Assembly (NCBI RefSeq): GCF_024436395.1
Contig: NZ_JAFMZO010000003.1
Span: forward strand, 186,001 to 250,000
Direction of reading: 5' to 3'
From: Paradesertivirga mongoliensis
GTDB lineage: Bacteria; Bacteroidota; Bacteroidia; Sphingobacteriales; Sphingobacteriaceae
DNA: 64,000 bases
Positions 1 to 8,876 of this stretch are shown here, piece by piece. A program made the translations under genes and the position numbers. Within the stretch, counting starts at the first letter, position 1; each line of letters opens with the position of its first letter. The notes under the pieces are model-generated. The model saw nothing but the letters and a program-made list of their open reading frames with translations. It was not told the DNA's origin and did no database searches.

Positions 1-1078
1 TTTCATCGAAAACTCCCCGCAATGGATAATAGGCTTTCTGGCTTACGATCTGAAAAATGAGACAGAATCTTTAAGCTCGGCCAATCCGGATCACTTAAAT
101 TTCCCCGACCTTTATTTCTTTAAGCCCAAACATCTGATTACCATAAAGGCTGGACAAGTTAAAATTACCTCAGAATCACCAGCCTCAGTTATCACAGAAA
201 TCAACTGCACTTCCTTAACAACCGAGAGGTTTTCATTCCAGGGGACTGTAAAAACGCGATTTACGCCCGACGAATATCAAGCTGCAGTACGGGCCCTCAA
301 AGATCACATCCACCGGGGCGATATTTATGAGGCAAACTTTTGTCAGGAGTTCTATGCTGACAATTGCGTTCTCAATCCGCTGGAAGCCTTTAAATCACTA
401 AACACTATCTCTCCTACACCTTTTGCTACTTTTTTCAAGTATAATCACCGGTATATCATCAGCGCCACACCGGAGCGATTTCTAAGCAAGCGAAGAAATA
501 AAATCATTTCCCAGCCAATAAAGGGCACTATTAAAAGGAGCGCTGACTTCAAAGAAGACCAATACTTAAAAGAAAGCTTAAGGAACAACGAGAAAGAACA
601 ATCTGAAAATGTGATGATTGTGGATCTGGTTCGCAACGACTTAACGAAATGCGCCATACCTGGAACGGTAGAAGTAGAAGAGCTTTTCGGGATCTATACA
701 TTTGAGCAGGTACACCAGATGATATCAACTGTAATCTGTCAGGCAAAGCCTGGGCTTTCCAACGCTGAGATCATAAGAGCGGTCTTCCCAATGGGTTCTA
801 TGACTGGAGCACCGAAGATTTCGGCAATGGAATTAATTGAAAAGTATGAACGCTCTAAACGAGGCGTTTTTTCTGGCGCAATAGGCTATTTTTCTCCAGA
901 TGGCGACTTCGATTTTAATGTAGTAATCAGAACGTTGCTCTATAATGCTGCTGAGGGATATTTGTCTTTCCATGTCGGGAGTGCTATTACCTTCGCCTCA
1001 GACCCACAAAAAGAATACGATGAATGCCTGCTGAAAGCTGAAGCTATCAGACGAGTATTATCAGAGTCCATAAAGTAA
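1..1078 (+). CDS. pabB: Aminodeoxychorismate synthase component I (PabB), 5' end outside window
   Basis: This is the chorismate-binding subunit that makes 4-amino-4-deoxychorismate for folate synthesis. The reading frame is open from base 2 to the stop at 1076-1078, so the true start lies upstream of the window. The visible 358 residues hold the conserved C-terminal half of the family. Bases 515-529 encode PIKGT; in PabB enzymes this lysine is the nucleophile, whereas anthranilate synthase (TrpE) normally has alanine there, which is why PabB is preferred over TrpE. Downstream are ENVMIVDLVRND, the GSMTGAPK loop and the C-terminal HVGSAITFASDPQKEYDE segment, all typical of the family. No glutamine amidotransferase partner is visible in the window. 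Confidence 0.9.
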   Translation, partial: FIENSPQWIIGFLAYDLKNETESLSSANPDHLNFPDLYFFKPKHLITIKAGQVKITSESPASVITEINCTSLTTERFSFQGTVKTRFTPDEYQAAVRALKDHIHRGDIYEANFCQEFYADNCVLNPLEAFKSLNTISPTPFATFFKYNHRYIISATPERFLSKRRNKIISQPIKGTIKRSADFKEDQYLKESLRNNEKEQSENVMIVDLVRNDLTKCAIPGTVEVEELFGIYTFEQVHQMISTVICQAKPGLSNAEIIRAVFPMGSMTGAPKISAMELIEKYERSKRGVFSGAIGYFSPDGDFDFNVVIRTLLYNAAEGYLSFHVGSAITFASDPQKEYDECLLKAEAIRRVLSESIK

Positions 1079-1236
1079 CCGGGAGTGAAGCTCAACGATA
1101 GATTTTTTTAAATATTATCTGTCGCATAATAAAATTTATGACTAGCTTTAATAACTCTGATGGCTCTCGATGAAAACGCATTTCTTTTACTATCAATGCT
1201 TTCCCCCTGAGCTTTTAAGAATATTGGAGTTAATGC

Positions 1237-2619
1237 ATGCAAACGCGCTATCTGTATTTTTTGAAATTTATCTTATTGATCAGTGATCTGGTACTGATTA
1301 ACTTTTTATTTTTTTTCGGTTTTCAATTATCGAATAAAATAGGTGGGCATATGGATCTGGCCCTGTATCGGGAGAACATCTCCACCTGTAACCTCTTGTG
1401 GCTAATATCATCAGGTGTATTTGGCCTTTACCGCGACCATACAATCCCAAAATTGGAATTTATTTACAGAGCTACATGGCGCAGTATTGCCTTGCATACC
1501 TTCCTTTTCTTGGCTTACCTCTTTTTTACGTATCAAATTGATTTTCCCAGACACTTCATTGTTATTTTTTATGGGTTTATGGGCTTTGGATTTATCTTAA
1601 GCCGCTTTACCGGTACAGCCTTGCAAAATTTGCTCATTCGTCATCTGGATATAAGAAAAGCTGTCGCCGTGCTGGGAATGAATTCTGGAGGATTAAAGCT
1701 TGCGGCATTTCTCGAGCAGCAATCAAATATGAAATTCGTTGGTTTTTTAGGAAAAGAGGGCTTTTATGTAGATAAAGAGGGAAAACTCATTCCCGCGGCC
1801 AGACAGCAGCTTAAAAAAGCAGCAACTGCTGGTATAAAAGAAATATTTGTTTCCATCGCTCCCGACCGCCTCGAAGACATCCCCCAGCTCATGCAGGAAG
1901 GAGAAAAACAATGTTTGCGTTTAAAATTCGTGCCTGATTTTTCTACAAATCAGGCGTACTTCCGGATTGATCACATGGGAGGCTTCCCCGTATTATGCCT
2001 CAGAAACGAACCTCTGGAAGACATGGAGAATCGGGTAAAAAAGAGGTTTCTCGACATAGTTATCAGCTCCCTGGTTATCTTATTTATTTTCAGCTGGTTA
2101 TATCTGATTCTCGCTCTAATCATAAAACTTCAAAGTCCCGGACCTATACTCTTCAAGCAACTTAGAAGTGGCAGAGATAATAAGCCTTTTTACTGTTACA
2201 AATTCAGGAGCATGCGGATTAACGACGACAGCGATATAAACCAGGCCACGCGTAACGACGACAGAATAACCCCTATTGGAAAATTTATGCGGAGGACGAG
2301 CCTGGACGAATTTCCTCAGTTTTTCAATGTTCTTTTCGGAGATATGAGCTTGATAGGTCCTAGACCCCACATGTTGAGTCATACCGGTCAATACAGAGCA
2401 ATCATCGATAAATACATGGTTCGGCATTTAGTTAAACCAGGTATAAGCGGATGGGCTCAGGTTAACGGGTTTAGAGGCGAAACCAACGAACAATGGTTAA
2501 TGGAACAGCGCGTTGAGCACGATATATGGTATATGGAGAATTGGTCGGCCATGCTGGATATTCGCATTATATTCCTGACCATTATTAATATCTTCCGGGG
2601 AGAAGATAAAGCATACTAA
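1237..2619 (+). CDS. Undecaprenyl-phosphate sugar phosphotransferase (WcaJ/EpsE-like)
   Basis: A 460-residue membrane enzyme of the polyprenyl glycosylphosphotransferase family, which transfers a sugar-1-phosphate to undecaprenyl phosphate as the first step of exopolysaccharide or O-unit assembly. The N-terminal third is strongly hydrophobic with several membrane spans, followed by a soluble middle part with a Rossmann-like AVAVLGMNSGG stretch. The C-terminal catalytic domain from about residue 268 contains KRFLDIVIS, the SPGPILFKQ motif, KFRSM, RRTSLDEFPQ, GDMSLIGPRP and KPGISGWAQVNG, all hallmarks of the family. GGAG lies 7 nt before the ATG. No other polysaccharide genes adjoin it, which is unusual for this family. 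The specific sugar (glucose or galactose) cannot be told from sequence. Confidence 0.88.
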   Translation: MQTRYLYFLKFILLISDLVLINFLFFFGFQLSNKIGGHMDLALYRENISTCNLLWLISSGVFGLYRDHTIPKLEFIYRATWRSIALHTFLFLAYLFFTYQIDFPRHFIVIFYGFMGFGFILSRFTGTALQNLLIRHLDIRKAVAVLGMNSGGLKLAAFLEQQSNMKFVGFLGKEGFYVDKEGKLIPAARQQLKKAATAGIKEIFVSIAPDRLEDIPQLMQEGEKQCLRLKFVPDFSTNQAYFRIDHMGGFPVLCLRNEPLEDMENRVKKRFLDIVISSLVILFIFSWLYLILALIIKLQSPGPILFKQLRSGRDNKPFYCYKFRSMRINDDSDINQATRNDDRITPIGKFMRRTSLDEFPQFFNVLFGDMSLIGPRPHMLSHTGQYRAIIDKYMVRHLVKPGISGWAQVNGFRGETNEQWLMEQRVEHDIWYMENWSAMLDIRIIFLTIINIFRGEDKAY

Positions 2620-2644
2620 TTACTCTTTGCAGTCGATATAAAGA

Positions 2645-2693
2645 AAAGAGTTTGTCTCATCCGTTTATTAAACGATATTGAGACAAGCTCTTT
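2645..2693. terminator. Long hairpin between convergent genes
   Basis: AAAGAG-T-TTGTCTCA (2645-2659) pairs with TGAGACAA-G-CTCTTT (2679-2693), giving 15 pairs including one T-G. A nested CGTTT-ATT-AAACG hairpin lies at 2662-2674. It sits between the stops of the sugar transferase (2619) and the M48 protease gene (2704). It probably terminates both transcripts, although the T-runs on either side are short and interrupted. Confidence 0.6.
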
Positions 2694-2703
2694 CCGCTTT
2701 AAG

Positions 2704-3498
2704 TTAAGGCTTATAGTATCTTCTCGCCTCTGGCAAATTCTTTTGTATTTGCGAGATCCGGGTTTGATCGCTGGGGTGTGTACTCAAAAACTCGGGAGGC
2801 GTACCATTTCCTTCTTTGGCAGAAGCCATCCGTTGCCAGAATGTTAATGCATTATCAGGGTTATACCCGGCCATAGCCATAAATACAAGGCCTAATCTGT
2901 CTGCTTCAGTCTCCTGAGAGCGACCGTATTTAAGTAATGCTAACTGACCACCCAAACCATATAATTGACCGATAGCTTGTGATCCGCCCGTAGCAGCACC
3001 TACAATACCCCCAATTGCCTGCGCACCCATCATTTGAGAATATCTTTCCTCGGCATGGCGGGCGATAGCGTGAGCAATCTCGTGGCCCATTACAGTGGCC
3101 AGGCCAGCGTCTGTTTGTGCAACAGGAATCAAGCCTGTATATACTGCAACTTTTCCGCCTGGCATTGCCCAGGCATTAATGTCTTTACTTTGAATGAGAT
3201 TAAATTCCCATTGCAAATTATATTTACCGGCGTATCCGTTCTGATTAAGGTATGTCTCTACGGCCCGGGCTATTCGTCCACCCACGTTACGTACACGCTG
3301 CAAATCAGAACCGCTTCGAACTACCGTTACTTTCGGATCATTTAGAAATTGCCTGTAGGCCTGAGCTGCTTCCTGTTGTATAGCATCAGAGTTTGCGAGG
3401 CTTAATTGGCGTCTTCCGGTTAAAGGAACCGTTGAGCATGCAGCCATTATTGTTACCAACAAAATGGTGCTAAGTATTCTTAAACTTCTCATATTCAT
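2704..3498 (-). CDS. M48-family metalloprotease lipoprotein
   Basis: A 264-residue periplasmic zinc protease resembling LoiP/YcaL-type M48B peptidases, expected to degrade misfolded envelope proteins. The N-terminus is a lipoprotein signal ending in MAAC (Cys21). The zinc site is HEIAHAIARH (His139, Glu140, His143) with the third ligand in ETEADRLG (Glu198). The QSKDINAWAMPGGKVAVYTG segment before the active site is typical of the family. The start may be at residue 1 or at Met3 (3492). It is the last gene of a same-strand block with nadC and plsY and ends at the hairpin 2645-2693. Its substrates cannot be inferred. Confidence 0.88.
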   Translation of the reverse strand: MNMRSLRILSTILLVTIMAACSTVPLTGRRQLSLANSDAIQQEAAQAYRQFLNDPKVTVVRSGSDLQRVRNVGGRIARAVETYLNQNGYAGKYNLQWEFNLIQSKDINAWAMPGGKVAVYTGLIPVAQTDAGLATVMGHEIAHAIARHAEERYSQMMGAQAIGGIVGAATGGSQAIGQLYGLGGQLALLKYGRSQETEADRLGLVFMAMAGYNPDNALTFWQRMASAKEGNGTPPEFLSTHPSDQTRISQIQKNLPEARRYYKP

Positions 3499-3526
3499 GT
3501 CTGTGTTTTAACAGATAACGCAAAGA

Positions 3527-4177
3527 TCAGTCCAGCTGTTTTTTTCTAAAGAAATTAACTTTAGCTTCTTTGCCTTTTAGCAGGCGTTCGATGTTCTTTT
3601 GGTGGGTCACAAGTATCAAAACACAGATACACATACCATAAACAACAATCGGACGAATGGGGGAATGAAATAGGAATATTACGCTCAGCGGAAAGGAAAA
3701 TCCCGCAGAGATAGAACTGAGGGAGACATATTTTGAAACAAGGAGTACTATTAAGAAAACAACTACGCAAACCATAGCAGCTTCTATATGAACTGCCAGG
3801 ATCATCCCAAACAGAGTTGCAATACCCTTTCCTCCTCTAAATCCTGCAAAGACCGGAAACAAGTGTCCCATTACAGCAATTATACCCAAGGCCAGTTGAT
3901 AGTTCGCAAACTGAACAGAATGTTGGGGTCCGGTTACTGAAAGCCCGATAAGATAGGCCAGATTGGTAGCGGTCCATCCCTTCAAAATATCAAGGACCAT
4001 TACGGCTATTCCCGCTTTTTTTCCGAGTACCCGAAAAGTATTTGTTGCTCCAGCATTTCCACTGCCGTATTCGCGTACGTCAATACCATAGAAGGCCTGC
4101 CCTATCCAGACAGCTGTGGGAATTGAGCCAAACAAATAAGCTGCAACTAGTGCAGATAGAGAATAAATTGAAATCAT
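3527..4177 (-). CDS. plsY: Glycerol-3-phosphate acyltransferase PlsY
   Basis: An inner-membrane enzyme of 216 residues that acylates sn-glycerol-3-phosphate from acyl-phosphate, the first step of phospholipid synthesis. The family signatures are present: GSIPTAVW near the start, the YGSGNAGATNTFR glycerol-phosphate loop (about residues 37-49), and GHLFPVFAGFRGGKG in the middle loop. At least five hydrophobic spans are visible. Length matches bacterial PlsY (about 200-220). It follows nadC on the same strand with a 56-nt gap and precedes the M48 gene with a 28-nt gap, so a nadC-plsY-M48 transcript is plausible. Confidence 0.95.
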   Translation of the reverse strand: MISIYSLSALVAAYLFGSIPTAVWIGQAFYGIDVREYGSGNAGATNTFRVLGKKAGIAVMVLDILKGWTATNLAYLIGLSVTGPQHSVQFANYQLALGIIAVMGHLFPVFAGFRGGKGIATLFGMILAVHIEAAMVCVVVFLIVLLVSKYVSLSSISAGFSFPLSVIFLFHSPIRPIVVYGMCICVLILVTHQKNIERLLKGKEAKVNFFRKKQLD

Positions 4178-4233
4178 TCAGGTTGCAATATTAAAAAAAA
4201 GCAGAGCCAAATTCGTGCAAAACTGATGCTTAT

Positions 4234-5088
4234 TTAGTTTTTAAATGCTTTCAGACTCATGTCCAGGCTTTTAACAGAATGAGTCAAAGCGCCTAAAGAA
4301 ACGTAATCAACGCCGCACTGGGCATATTGTAATACATTGTCCTGCGTTATACCACCCGAAGCCTCGGTAATAAATCTTCCATCCACCAATTTAACCGCAG
4401 CTGTTAATGTCTCAAAATCAAAATTGTCCAGCAAAATTCTGTCTACCTGGCCGCACTCCATCACTTCCTCAAGTTCGGTTAGGTTGCGTACTTCAATTTC
4501 GACCGGAATCTTTTTATTATTCTCTATTAAATATTGCTTCGCTGCATTTAGTGCCTGACTTATTCCTCCTGCATAATCCACATGATTATCCTTAATCAAG
4601 ATCATATCATATAGGCCGAAGCGATGGTTAACCCCGCCTCCGATCTTGACGGCAAGCTTCTCCAGGAAACGCATATTTGGCGTGGTCTTACGTGTATCAA
4701 GCACTTTAGTGTTCGTATCTTTGAGCAGATTGGCGATACGCCTGGTGGTTGTTGCAATACCGCTCATCCGCTGCATGGTATTTAAAACGAGTCTTTCCGC
4801 TACTAAAATCGAATAAGCACTTCCGGTTACGTGTAAAATTATGTCGCCATATTTGACGTCGGCACCGTCTTTTATGAATACGTCTACTTTAAGCGCCTTA
4901 TCCACCTTTTTGAAGATCTCCAGAGCAACGGCGACACCGGCAATTACCCCATCTTCCTTAATTAACAGTTTGGCACTCCCCTGCTTCCCTTCCGGGATAG
5001 TTGAAAGCGATGTATGATCTCCATCACCAACATCTTCTTGAAGTGCATTGTCAATAAATTTGTGCAGTACCTCTATATCGACTTCCAT
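4234..5088 (-). CDS. nadC: Nicotinate-nucleotide pyrophosphorylase (carboxylating), NadC
   Basis: Quinolinate phosphoribosyltransferase makes nicotinate mononucleotide, CO2 and PPi from quinolinate and PRPP in de novo NAD synthesis. The protein has the usual length (284 residues). It shows NTMQRMSGIAT, the substrate-binding DTRKTTPNMRFLEKLAVKIG stretch, the GGGVNHRFGLYD motif, IEVEVRNL-type strands and the C-terminal EASGGI. It is divergent from gpmI. A Bacteroidota -7 box lies only 7 nt upstream of the start codon, so the mRNA probably has almost no 5' leader. Confidence 0.96.
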   Translation of the reverse strand: MEVDIEVLHKFIDNALQEDVGDGDHTSLSTIPEGKQGSAKLLIKEDGVIAGVAVALEIFKKVDKALKVDVFIKDGADVKYGDIILHVTGSAYSILVAERLVLNTMQRMSGIATTTRRIANLLKDTNTKVLDTRKTTPNMRFLEKLAVKIGGGVNHRFGLYDMILIKDNHVDYAGGISQALNAAKQYLIENNKKIPVEIEVRNLTELEEVMECGQVDRILLDNFDFETLTAAVKLVDGRFITEASGGITQDNVLQYAQCGVDYVSLGALTHSVKSLDMSLKAFKN

Positions 5089-5095
5089 ATAAGCG

Positions 5096-5103
5096 CAAAA
5101 ATA
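5096..5103 (-). promoter_or_regulatory. -7 promoter box of nadC
   Basis: On the minus strand this reads TATTTTTG, matching the Bacteroidota -7 consensus TAnnTTTG. The box ends 7 nt before the nadC ATG, so transcription should begin at or next to the start codon. No clear -33 TTG was found at the usual spacing. Confidence 0.55.
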
Positions 5104-5221
5104 AGAAATACACCGATATATGTGGATTTGTTTACAACGGTATTGCTAAGCCATTCTAAATGGCCAAAACAAATAAATGTTCAGGCATTCGTCATCACGT
5201 AGATCAAAATCAAATTTTATG

Positions 5222-5229
5222 TAAGTTTG
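5222..5229 (+). promoter_or_regulatory. -7 promoter box of gpmI
   Basis: TAAGTTTG matches TAnnTTTG and ends 5 nt before the GTG at 5235. The box lies inside the longer open frame that begins at ATG 5160, which argues that 5235 and not 5160 is the true start. Confidence 0.6.
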
Positions 5230-5234
5230 CACCC

Positions 5235-6755
5235 GTGGAAAATAAAAAATTAGCCTTAATAATACTTGATGGCTGGGGATACGGTAATCCGGATCAATCA
5301 AACGCCATTGTTGCTGCAAACACTCCTTTTTTTGATAGTCTGATTGCAAAATATCCCAATTCGACTCTGGAAGCTTCGGGCATGGCTGTAGGTCTCCCGG
5401 AAGGCCAGATGGGAAACTCGGAAGTTGGCCATATGAATTTAGGCGCGGGCCGGGTGGTATATCAGGAGCTGGGCCGTATTCACAAAGCGGTAGAAGATGG
5501 GGAACTTGCGTCCAATCCGGCATTAAAGGAAGCCTTTGAATATGCCAAAAAAGAAAACAAACAAGTGCATTTTATAGGTCTGGTTTCGGATGGGGGTGTT
5601 CACTCTCATACCCGTCATCTGATCGGCTTATGCGAAGCTGCTAAAAGTTATGATCTCGATAAAGTTTTCATACATGGCTTTTTAGATGGCAGGGATACCG
5701 ATCCTAATTCGGGTATAGAATACATTACTAAGCTCGAATCTTATCTGAATGATTCGCCGGCTAAATTAGCTTCACTGATCGGCAGATATTACGCCATGGA
5801 CCGGGATAACAGATGGGAACGGGTAAAGCAGGCTTACGATGTAATGGTGAACGCCACCGGGACAAAAACCAGCGATGCTATTTCGAGCATTCGCGATTCG
5901 TATAACGAAGGTGTTACCGATGAGTTTATGAAACCGATTGTAAAAGTAGATTCATCTGGCCAGCCGGTTGCTGTAATCGAACCAGGCGACGTAGTTATCT
6001 GCTTTAATTTCAGAACAGATCGCGGGCGCGAAATAAGCCTCGCTCTAACTCAGAAGCCCTTCCCTGAGTATCAGATGACGCCTTTGAGTGTGAAGTATAT
6101 CACCATGACCACCTACGATGATACGTTTAAAGATGTTAAAGTAGTGTTTACCAAAGATGACCTTACTGAAACTATCGGCGAAGTGCTTGAAAAACATGGA
6201 AAAACACAGGTTAGAATAGCTGAAACTGAGAAATACCCTCACGTAACGTTTTTCTTTTCGGGAGGACGGGAGAAAGAATTTAAGGGTGAAAGACGACTTC
6301 TCATTCCTTCGCCTAAAGTGGCGACTTACGATCTGCAGCCCGAAATGAGCGCGAAAGGAATCAGAGATGCCATTTGTGAAGATTTTCGAACTAACAAACC
6401 TGATTTTGTATGTCTTAATTTCGCCAATCCCGACATGGTTGGTCATACCGGAGTGTTCTCTGCTGTTGTAAAGGCAGTTGAAACGGTAGACAGCTGTCTT
6501 CAGACCGTTGTTGAATGCGGATCGGAGCAGGGCTATTCGTTCATTGTTATTGCCGATCATGGCAATGCAGATTTTATGGTGAACGAAGATGGCTCTCCGA
6601 ATACAGCGCACACCACAAATCTGGTTCCCTGTATTTTAATTGATAACGATTACTCTAAAATTGGAAACGGAAAGCTTGGCGATATTGCTCCGACTGTTCT
6701 TAAAATCCTTGGAGTGCCGGTGCCTGAAAGCATGACAGGCGATATCCTGGTTTAG
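5235..6755 (+). CDS. gpmI: 2,3-bisphosphoglycerate-independent phosphoglycerate mutase
   Basis: This glycolytic enzyme interconverts 3- and 2-phosphoglycerate through a phosphoserine intermediate and needs Mn2+. Counting from the GTG at 5235 the protein has 506 residues, the normal family length. LALIILDGWG opens the alkaline-phosphatase-like core and the catalytic serine is in GNSEVGH (Ser62). HSHTRH, DGRDTDP, RYYAMDRDNRWER, NFRTDRGRE and HGNAD near the C-terminus are metal- or substrate-binding motifs. An in-frame ATG at 5160 would add 25 residues not expected in the family and would place the -7 box inside the gene. It is followed after 1 nt by a lipoprotein gene. Confidence 0.96.
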   Translation: MENKKLALIILDGWGYGNPDQSNAIVAANTPFFDSLIAKYPNSTLEASGMAVGLPEGQMGNSEVGHMNLGAGRVVYQELGRIHKAVEDGELASNPALKEAFEYAKKENKQVHFIGLVSDGGVHSHTRHLIGLCEAAKSYDLDKVFIHGFLDGRDTDPNSGIEYITKLESYLNDSPAKLASLIGRYYAMDRDNRWERVKQAYDVMVNATGTKTSDAISSIRDSYNEGVTDEFMKPIVKVDSSGQPVAVIEPGDVVICFNFRTDRGREISLALTQKPFPEYQMTPLSVKYITMTTYDDTFKDVKVVFTKDDLTETIGEVLEKHGKTQVRIAETEKYPHVTFFFSGGREKEFKGERRLLIPSPKVATYDLQPEMSAKGIRDAICEDFRTNKPDFVCLNFANPDMVGHTGVFSAVVKAVETVDSCLQTVVECGSEQGYSFIVIADHGNADFMVNEDGSPNTAHTTNLVPCILIDNDYSKIGNGKLGDIAPTVLKILGVPVPESMTGDILV

Positions 6756-6756
6756 T

Positions 6757-7278
6757 ATGAAATATTATCCGGCATTGATTCTCTTTGTTTTTCTTGCCTC
6801 CTGCGGCAACGAAAACAAAGAGACTTCAAAACAATACTTCGATATTAAAGGGTACTTCTCAAAAGAGGTAAAAAAACTACAAAAGCAAAATCCTGTAATA
6901 AGCAAAACAGTTCTTCAAAACGGGCAATCAGAAGCACGAAGCATAATGCTTGATAATTGGGAAGCAGAGCTTGAGCTTTTCTCTGCATCAGACATTAACA
7001 AACCCGCCTGGAAAAATAGTTACCAAGTTATCAACACAGGAAATATCAAAGAATATATTTCGAAGGACAAGCAACTGAAAACCAGAAAAATATCTATCGA
7101 ATCTTACAGAGGGACGATTAAACACATCACTATTTTGAATGCTTCACAAAATATGCTTTACTCTTCAGAAGAACAGTTGGATTACTACCCTGACTCTCTC
7201 TACAGCATTAAAAAGCGCCAGACCGTTCGCATAATGGGCACTAACAGCTATTCCATTTTCGCAAGATTTAAAAACTAA
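6757..7278 (+). CDS. Hypothetical lipoprotein, 173 residues
   Basis: No family is recognised. The N-terminus is a lipoprotein signal ending in LASCGN (Cys16), so the protein should be anchored in the outer or inner membrane. The mature part is Lys-rich and alternates charged helices with beta-rich stretches; it contains a single domain-sized region and no repeats. The start codon follows the gpmI stop by 1 nt, which indicates co-transcription and probably translational coupling, but nothing links it functionally to glycolysis. Confidence 0.75.
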   Translation: MKYYPALILFVFLASCGNENKETSKQYFDIKGYFSKEVKKLQKQNPVISKTVLQNGQSEARSIMLDNWEAELELFSASDINKPAWKNSYQVINTGNIKEYISKDKQLKTRKISIESYRGTIKHITILNASQNMLYSSEEQLDYYPDSLYSIKKRQTVRIMGTNSYSIFARFKN

Positions 7279-7325
7279 AAACCCAATAAAAGATTTAATT
7301 ATTCGTTCATCTGTGAAAGGGTATT

Positions 7326-7898
7326 ATGAAAAAATTAGTTTGGGGCTCAGTTGCATTTTTAGTATTTGCCTCATGTGCTATTGAAAAACAAAACACTGTT
7401 AAAAAAACAGTGCCTGCCGCTAAACCGGCAGTAGCCAGTTCATTTATGGAAGTGGTAGATTTTCAAAAAGAATTTTTAAAACGCATTAATAAAGCCAGAG
7501 AGGAAGGCTGCAAATGCGGAGACGTATATATGCCGCCTGCTGAACCTTTAAGTTGGAACGACAGACTGCAATTAGCGGCACTGGGCCACGCGCAAGACAT
7601 GTCAAGAAACAGGTACTTCAGCCATGTGAGTAAAAACGGCGACCGGATAAAAGATCGTATTACAGCCGCAGGATATACGCCTGCCGGATTTCAAACCTTC
7701 ACCATCGGTGAAAATATAGCTTACAATCAGCGCACTATTAGAGAAGTGATGGAAGCATGGTTGAAAAGTCCAAGCCACTGTAAAAACATTATGAATCCTG
7801 CCTTTAGGGAAATCGGGATTGCAATGCAAAACTACTATTGGGTGCAGGCCTTTGGGGCAAGAATCCCATTTTCAAAGCGATATAATAGCAGCAGGTAA
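7326..7898 (+). CDS. CAP/SCP-domain lipoprotein
   Basis: A 190-residue secreted protein of the CAP superfamily (cysteine-rich secretory/antigen 5/PR-1), whose bacterial members have unsettled functions. The signal peptide ends in FASCAI (Cys17, lipobox). The CAP domain spans about residues 48-180 and shows FLKRINKAR, HAQDMSRNRYFSH (first putative metal-site His), GENIAYNQ, VMEAWLKSPSHCKNIMNP (second His) and IGIAMQNYYWVQAFGA. Two Cys in GCKCGD and one in SHCKN could form disulfides. It follows the hypothetical lipoprotein gene by 47 nt and is closed by the terminator at 7914-7943. Confidence 0.9.
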   Translation: MKKLVWGSVAFLVFASCAIEKQNTVKKTVPAAKPAVASSFMEVVDFQKEFLKRINKAREEGCKCGDVYMPPAEPLSWNDRLQLAALGHAQDMSRNRYFSHVSKNGDRIKDRITAAGYTPAGFQTFTIGENIAYNQRTIREVMEAWLKSPSHCKNIMNPAFREIGIAMQNYYWVQAFGARIPFSKRYNSSR

Positions 7899-7913
7899 CT
7901 GACTTTCGTGCAT

Positions 7914-7943
7914 AAAAAAAGCGACCAAAAGTCGCTTTTTTTT
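7914..7943. terminator. Bidirectional intrinsic terminator
   Basis: A7 (7914-7920), stem GCGAC, loop CAAAA, stem GTCGC (7931-7935), then T8. With A- and T-runs on both sides it can terminate the CAP gene on the plus strand and the TPR gene on the minus strand. Confidence 0.9.
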
Positions 7944-7961
7944 GTTGAGTACTTCGCAATC

Positions 7962-8597
7962 TTATTCGAGGTTTGCCATATAAACTTTAGCTTTCTTCAT
8001 CTCATCCATAATATCCTTTCTTCCCGGATTGGAATCAAGCACCCGCTGAAGGTCGTTGATACACGATTTGTACGAACTGACAGCAGCGGCTTTATCATAG
8101 GTTTTCGGATTCTTCTGGCCCTTAAGAATGGCATAATCACGGTAAGCGATTGCTCTGTTTTGATAAAGCTTCTTATCCTCGCTATTTAACTCGATAGCTT
8201 TTGTGTAATCTTTGATACTCGCAAGTAAGATCTTTTCCCGTTCTGCAGGAGTAAGTGAAGTGTTCATTTGTGCTCCCAGAAAGTTACGGGCTTTGCCACG
8301 ATAATAATAAGAGGAAACATTATTGGGCTGCAGGGAAATAACTTTCCCAAAAGTACTTATCGCCTTTTGATAGTCGCCCGAGTGATAATATGAATACCCC
8401 AGCATATAAAGTACGTCCGCATTGCTGGCTTCGGCGGGAAGTGATTTTTCGAGATGAACAACCGCGTTTTTGAAATCGCCGTCTAAAAGCGCTTTATTAC
8501 CTAAGCGCACATAGGCATTATTGGATTCTGACTGTTGCGCCCAAGAAAAGCCTGTGAATAATAGTAGGAAAGAGAAAAGTGATGTGATTACTTTCAT
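7962..8597 (-). CDS. Secreted tetratricopeptide-repeat protein
   Basis: An exported TPR protein likely to act as a protein-interaction scaffold in the periplasm. From Met at 8597 the protein has 211 residues and begins with a clear signal peptide (MKVITSLFSFLLLFTGFSWA). An upstream in-frame ATG (8633) would add 12 polar residues ahead of the signal, so it is rejected. At least three TPR units are visible: NKALLDGDFKNAVVHLEKSL, YMLGYSYYHSGDYQKAISTF and a more divergent third containing the segment IKDYTKAIELNSEDKKLYQN. The binding partner is unknown. Confidence 0.82.
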   Translation of the reverse strand: MKVITSLFSFLLLFTGFSWAQQSESNNAYVRLGNKALLDGDFKNAVVHLEKSLPAEASNADVLYMLGYSYYHSGDYQKAISTFGKVISLQPNNVSSYYYRGKARNFLGAQMNTSLTPAEREKILLASIKDYTKAIELNSEDKKLYQNRAIAYRDYAILKGQKNPKTYDKAAAVSSYKSCINDLQRVLDSNPGRKDIMDEMKKAKVYMANLE

Positions 8598-8802
8598 TTG
8601 AACTTTGTGAGTTAACCTGTTGCTGAAACGCATAAATTATATTATTATTCTTTATCCGCAAACCTTGTACAATAATATAATGTATAACGATTTAAAGAAT
8701 GTAATAATACACAAGGTTAATTATTTTGTTTCTTTGTTTAAAAAAGAATCGATTGAATTGCTGACTTTTTAACAGCATTATTGGCCTTCAAAAACTATCC
8801 TG

Positions 8803-8820
8803 AATGGCAATGAAGCCATT
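8803..8820. repeat. Dyad AATGGC-N6-GCCATT upstream of lon
   Basis: AATGGC (8803-8808) and GCCATT (8815-8820) are perfect inverted arms. The centre lies about 75 bp upstream of the start predicted from the sigma-54-like element, a normal position for an enhancer-binding-protein site. It could equally be a weak terminator hairpin, since TTTT follows. Confidence 0.4.
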
Positions 8821-8861
8821 TTAGGCAAGATTATGAGATGTGGACAAAATAAATCTTGACT

Positions 8862-8876
8862 TGGCATAGGCATTGC
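8862..8876 (+). promoter_or_regulatory. Candidate sigma-54 promoter of lon
   Basis: TGGCATAGGCATTGC carries GG and GC separated by exactly 10 bp, with TGGCA and TTGCA flanks as in the sigma-54 consensus TGGCAC-N5-TTGCW. The GC lies 75 bp before the lon start. rpoN is present in this same window (56185-57660). Confidence 0.5.

Noticed and set aside
7908-8189. 93-codon plus-strand frame
   Set aside because: It starts at the terminator and runs antisense to the TPR gene, whose repeats are clear.
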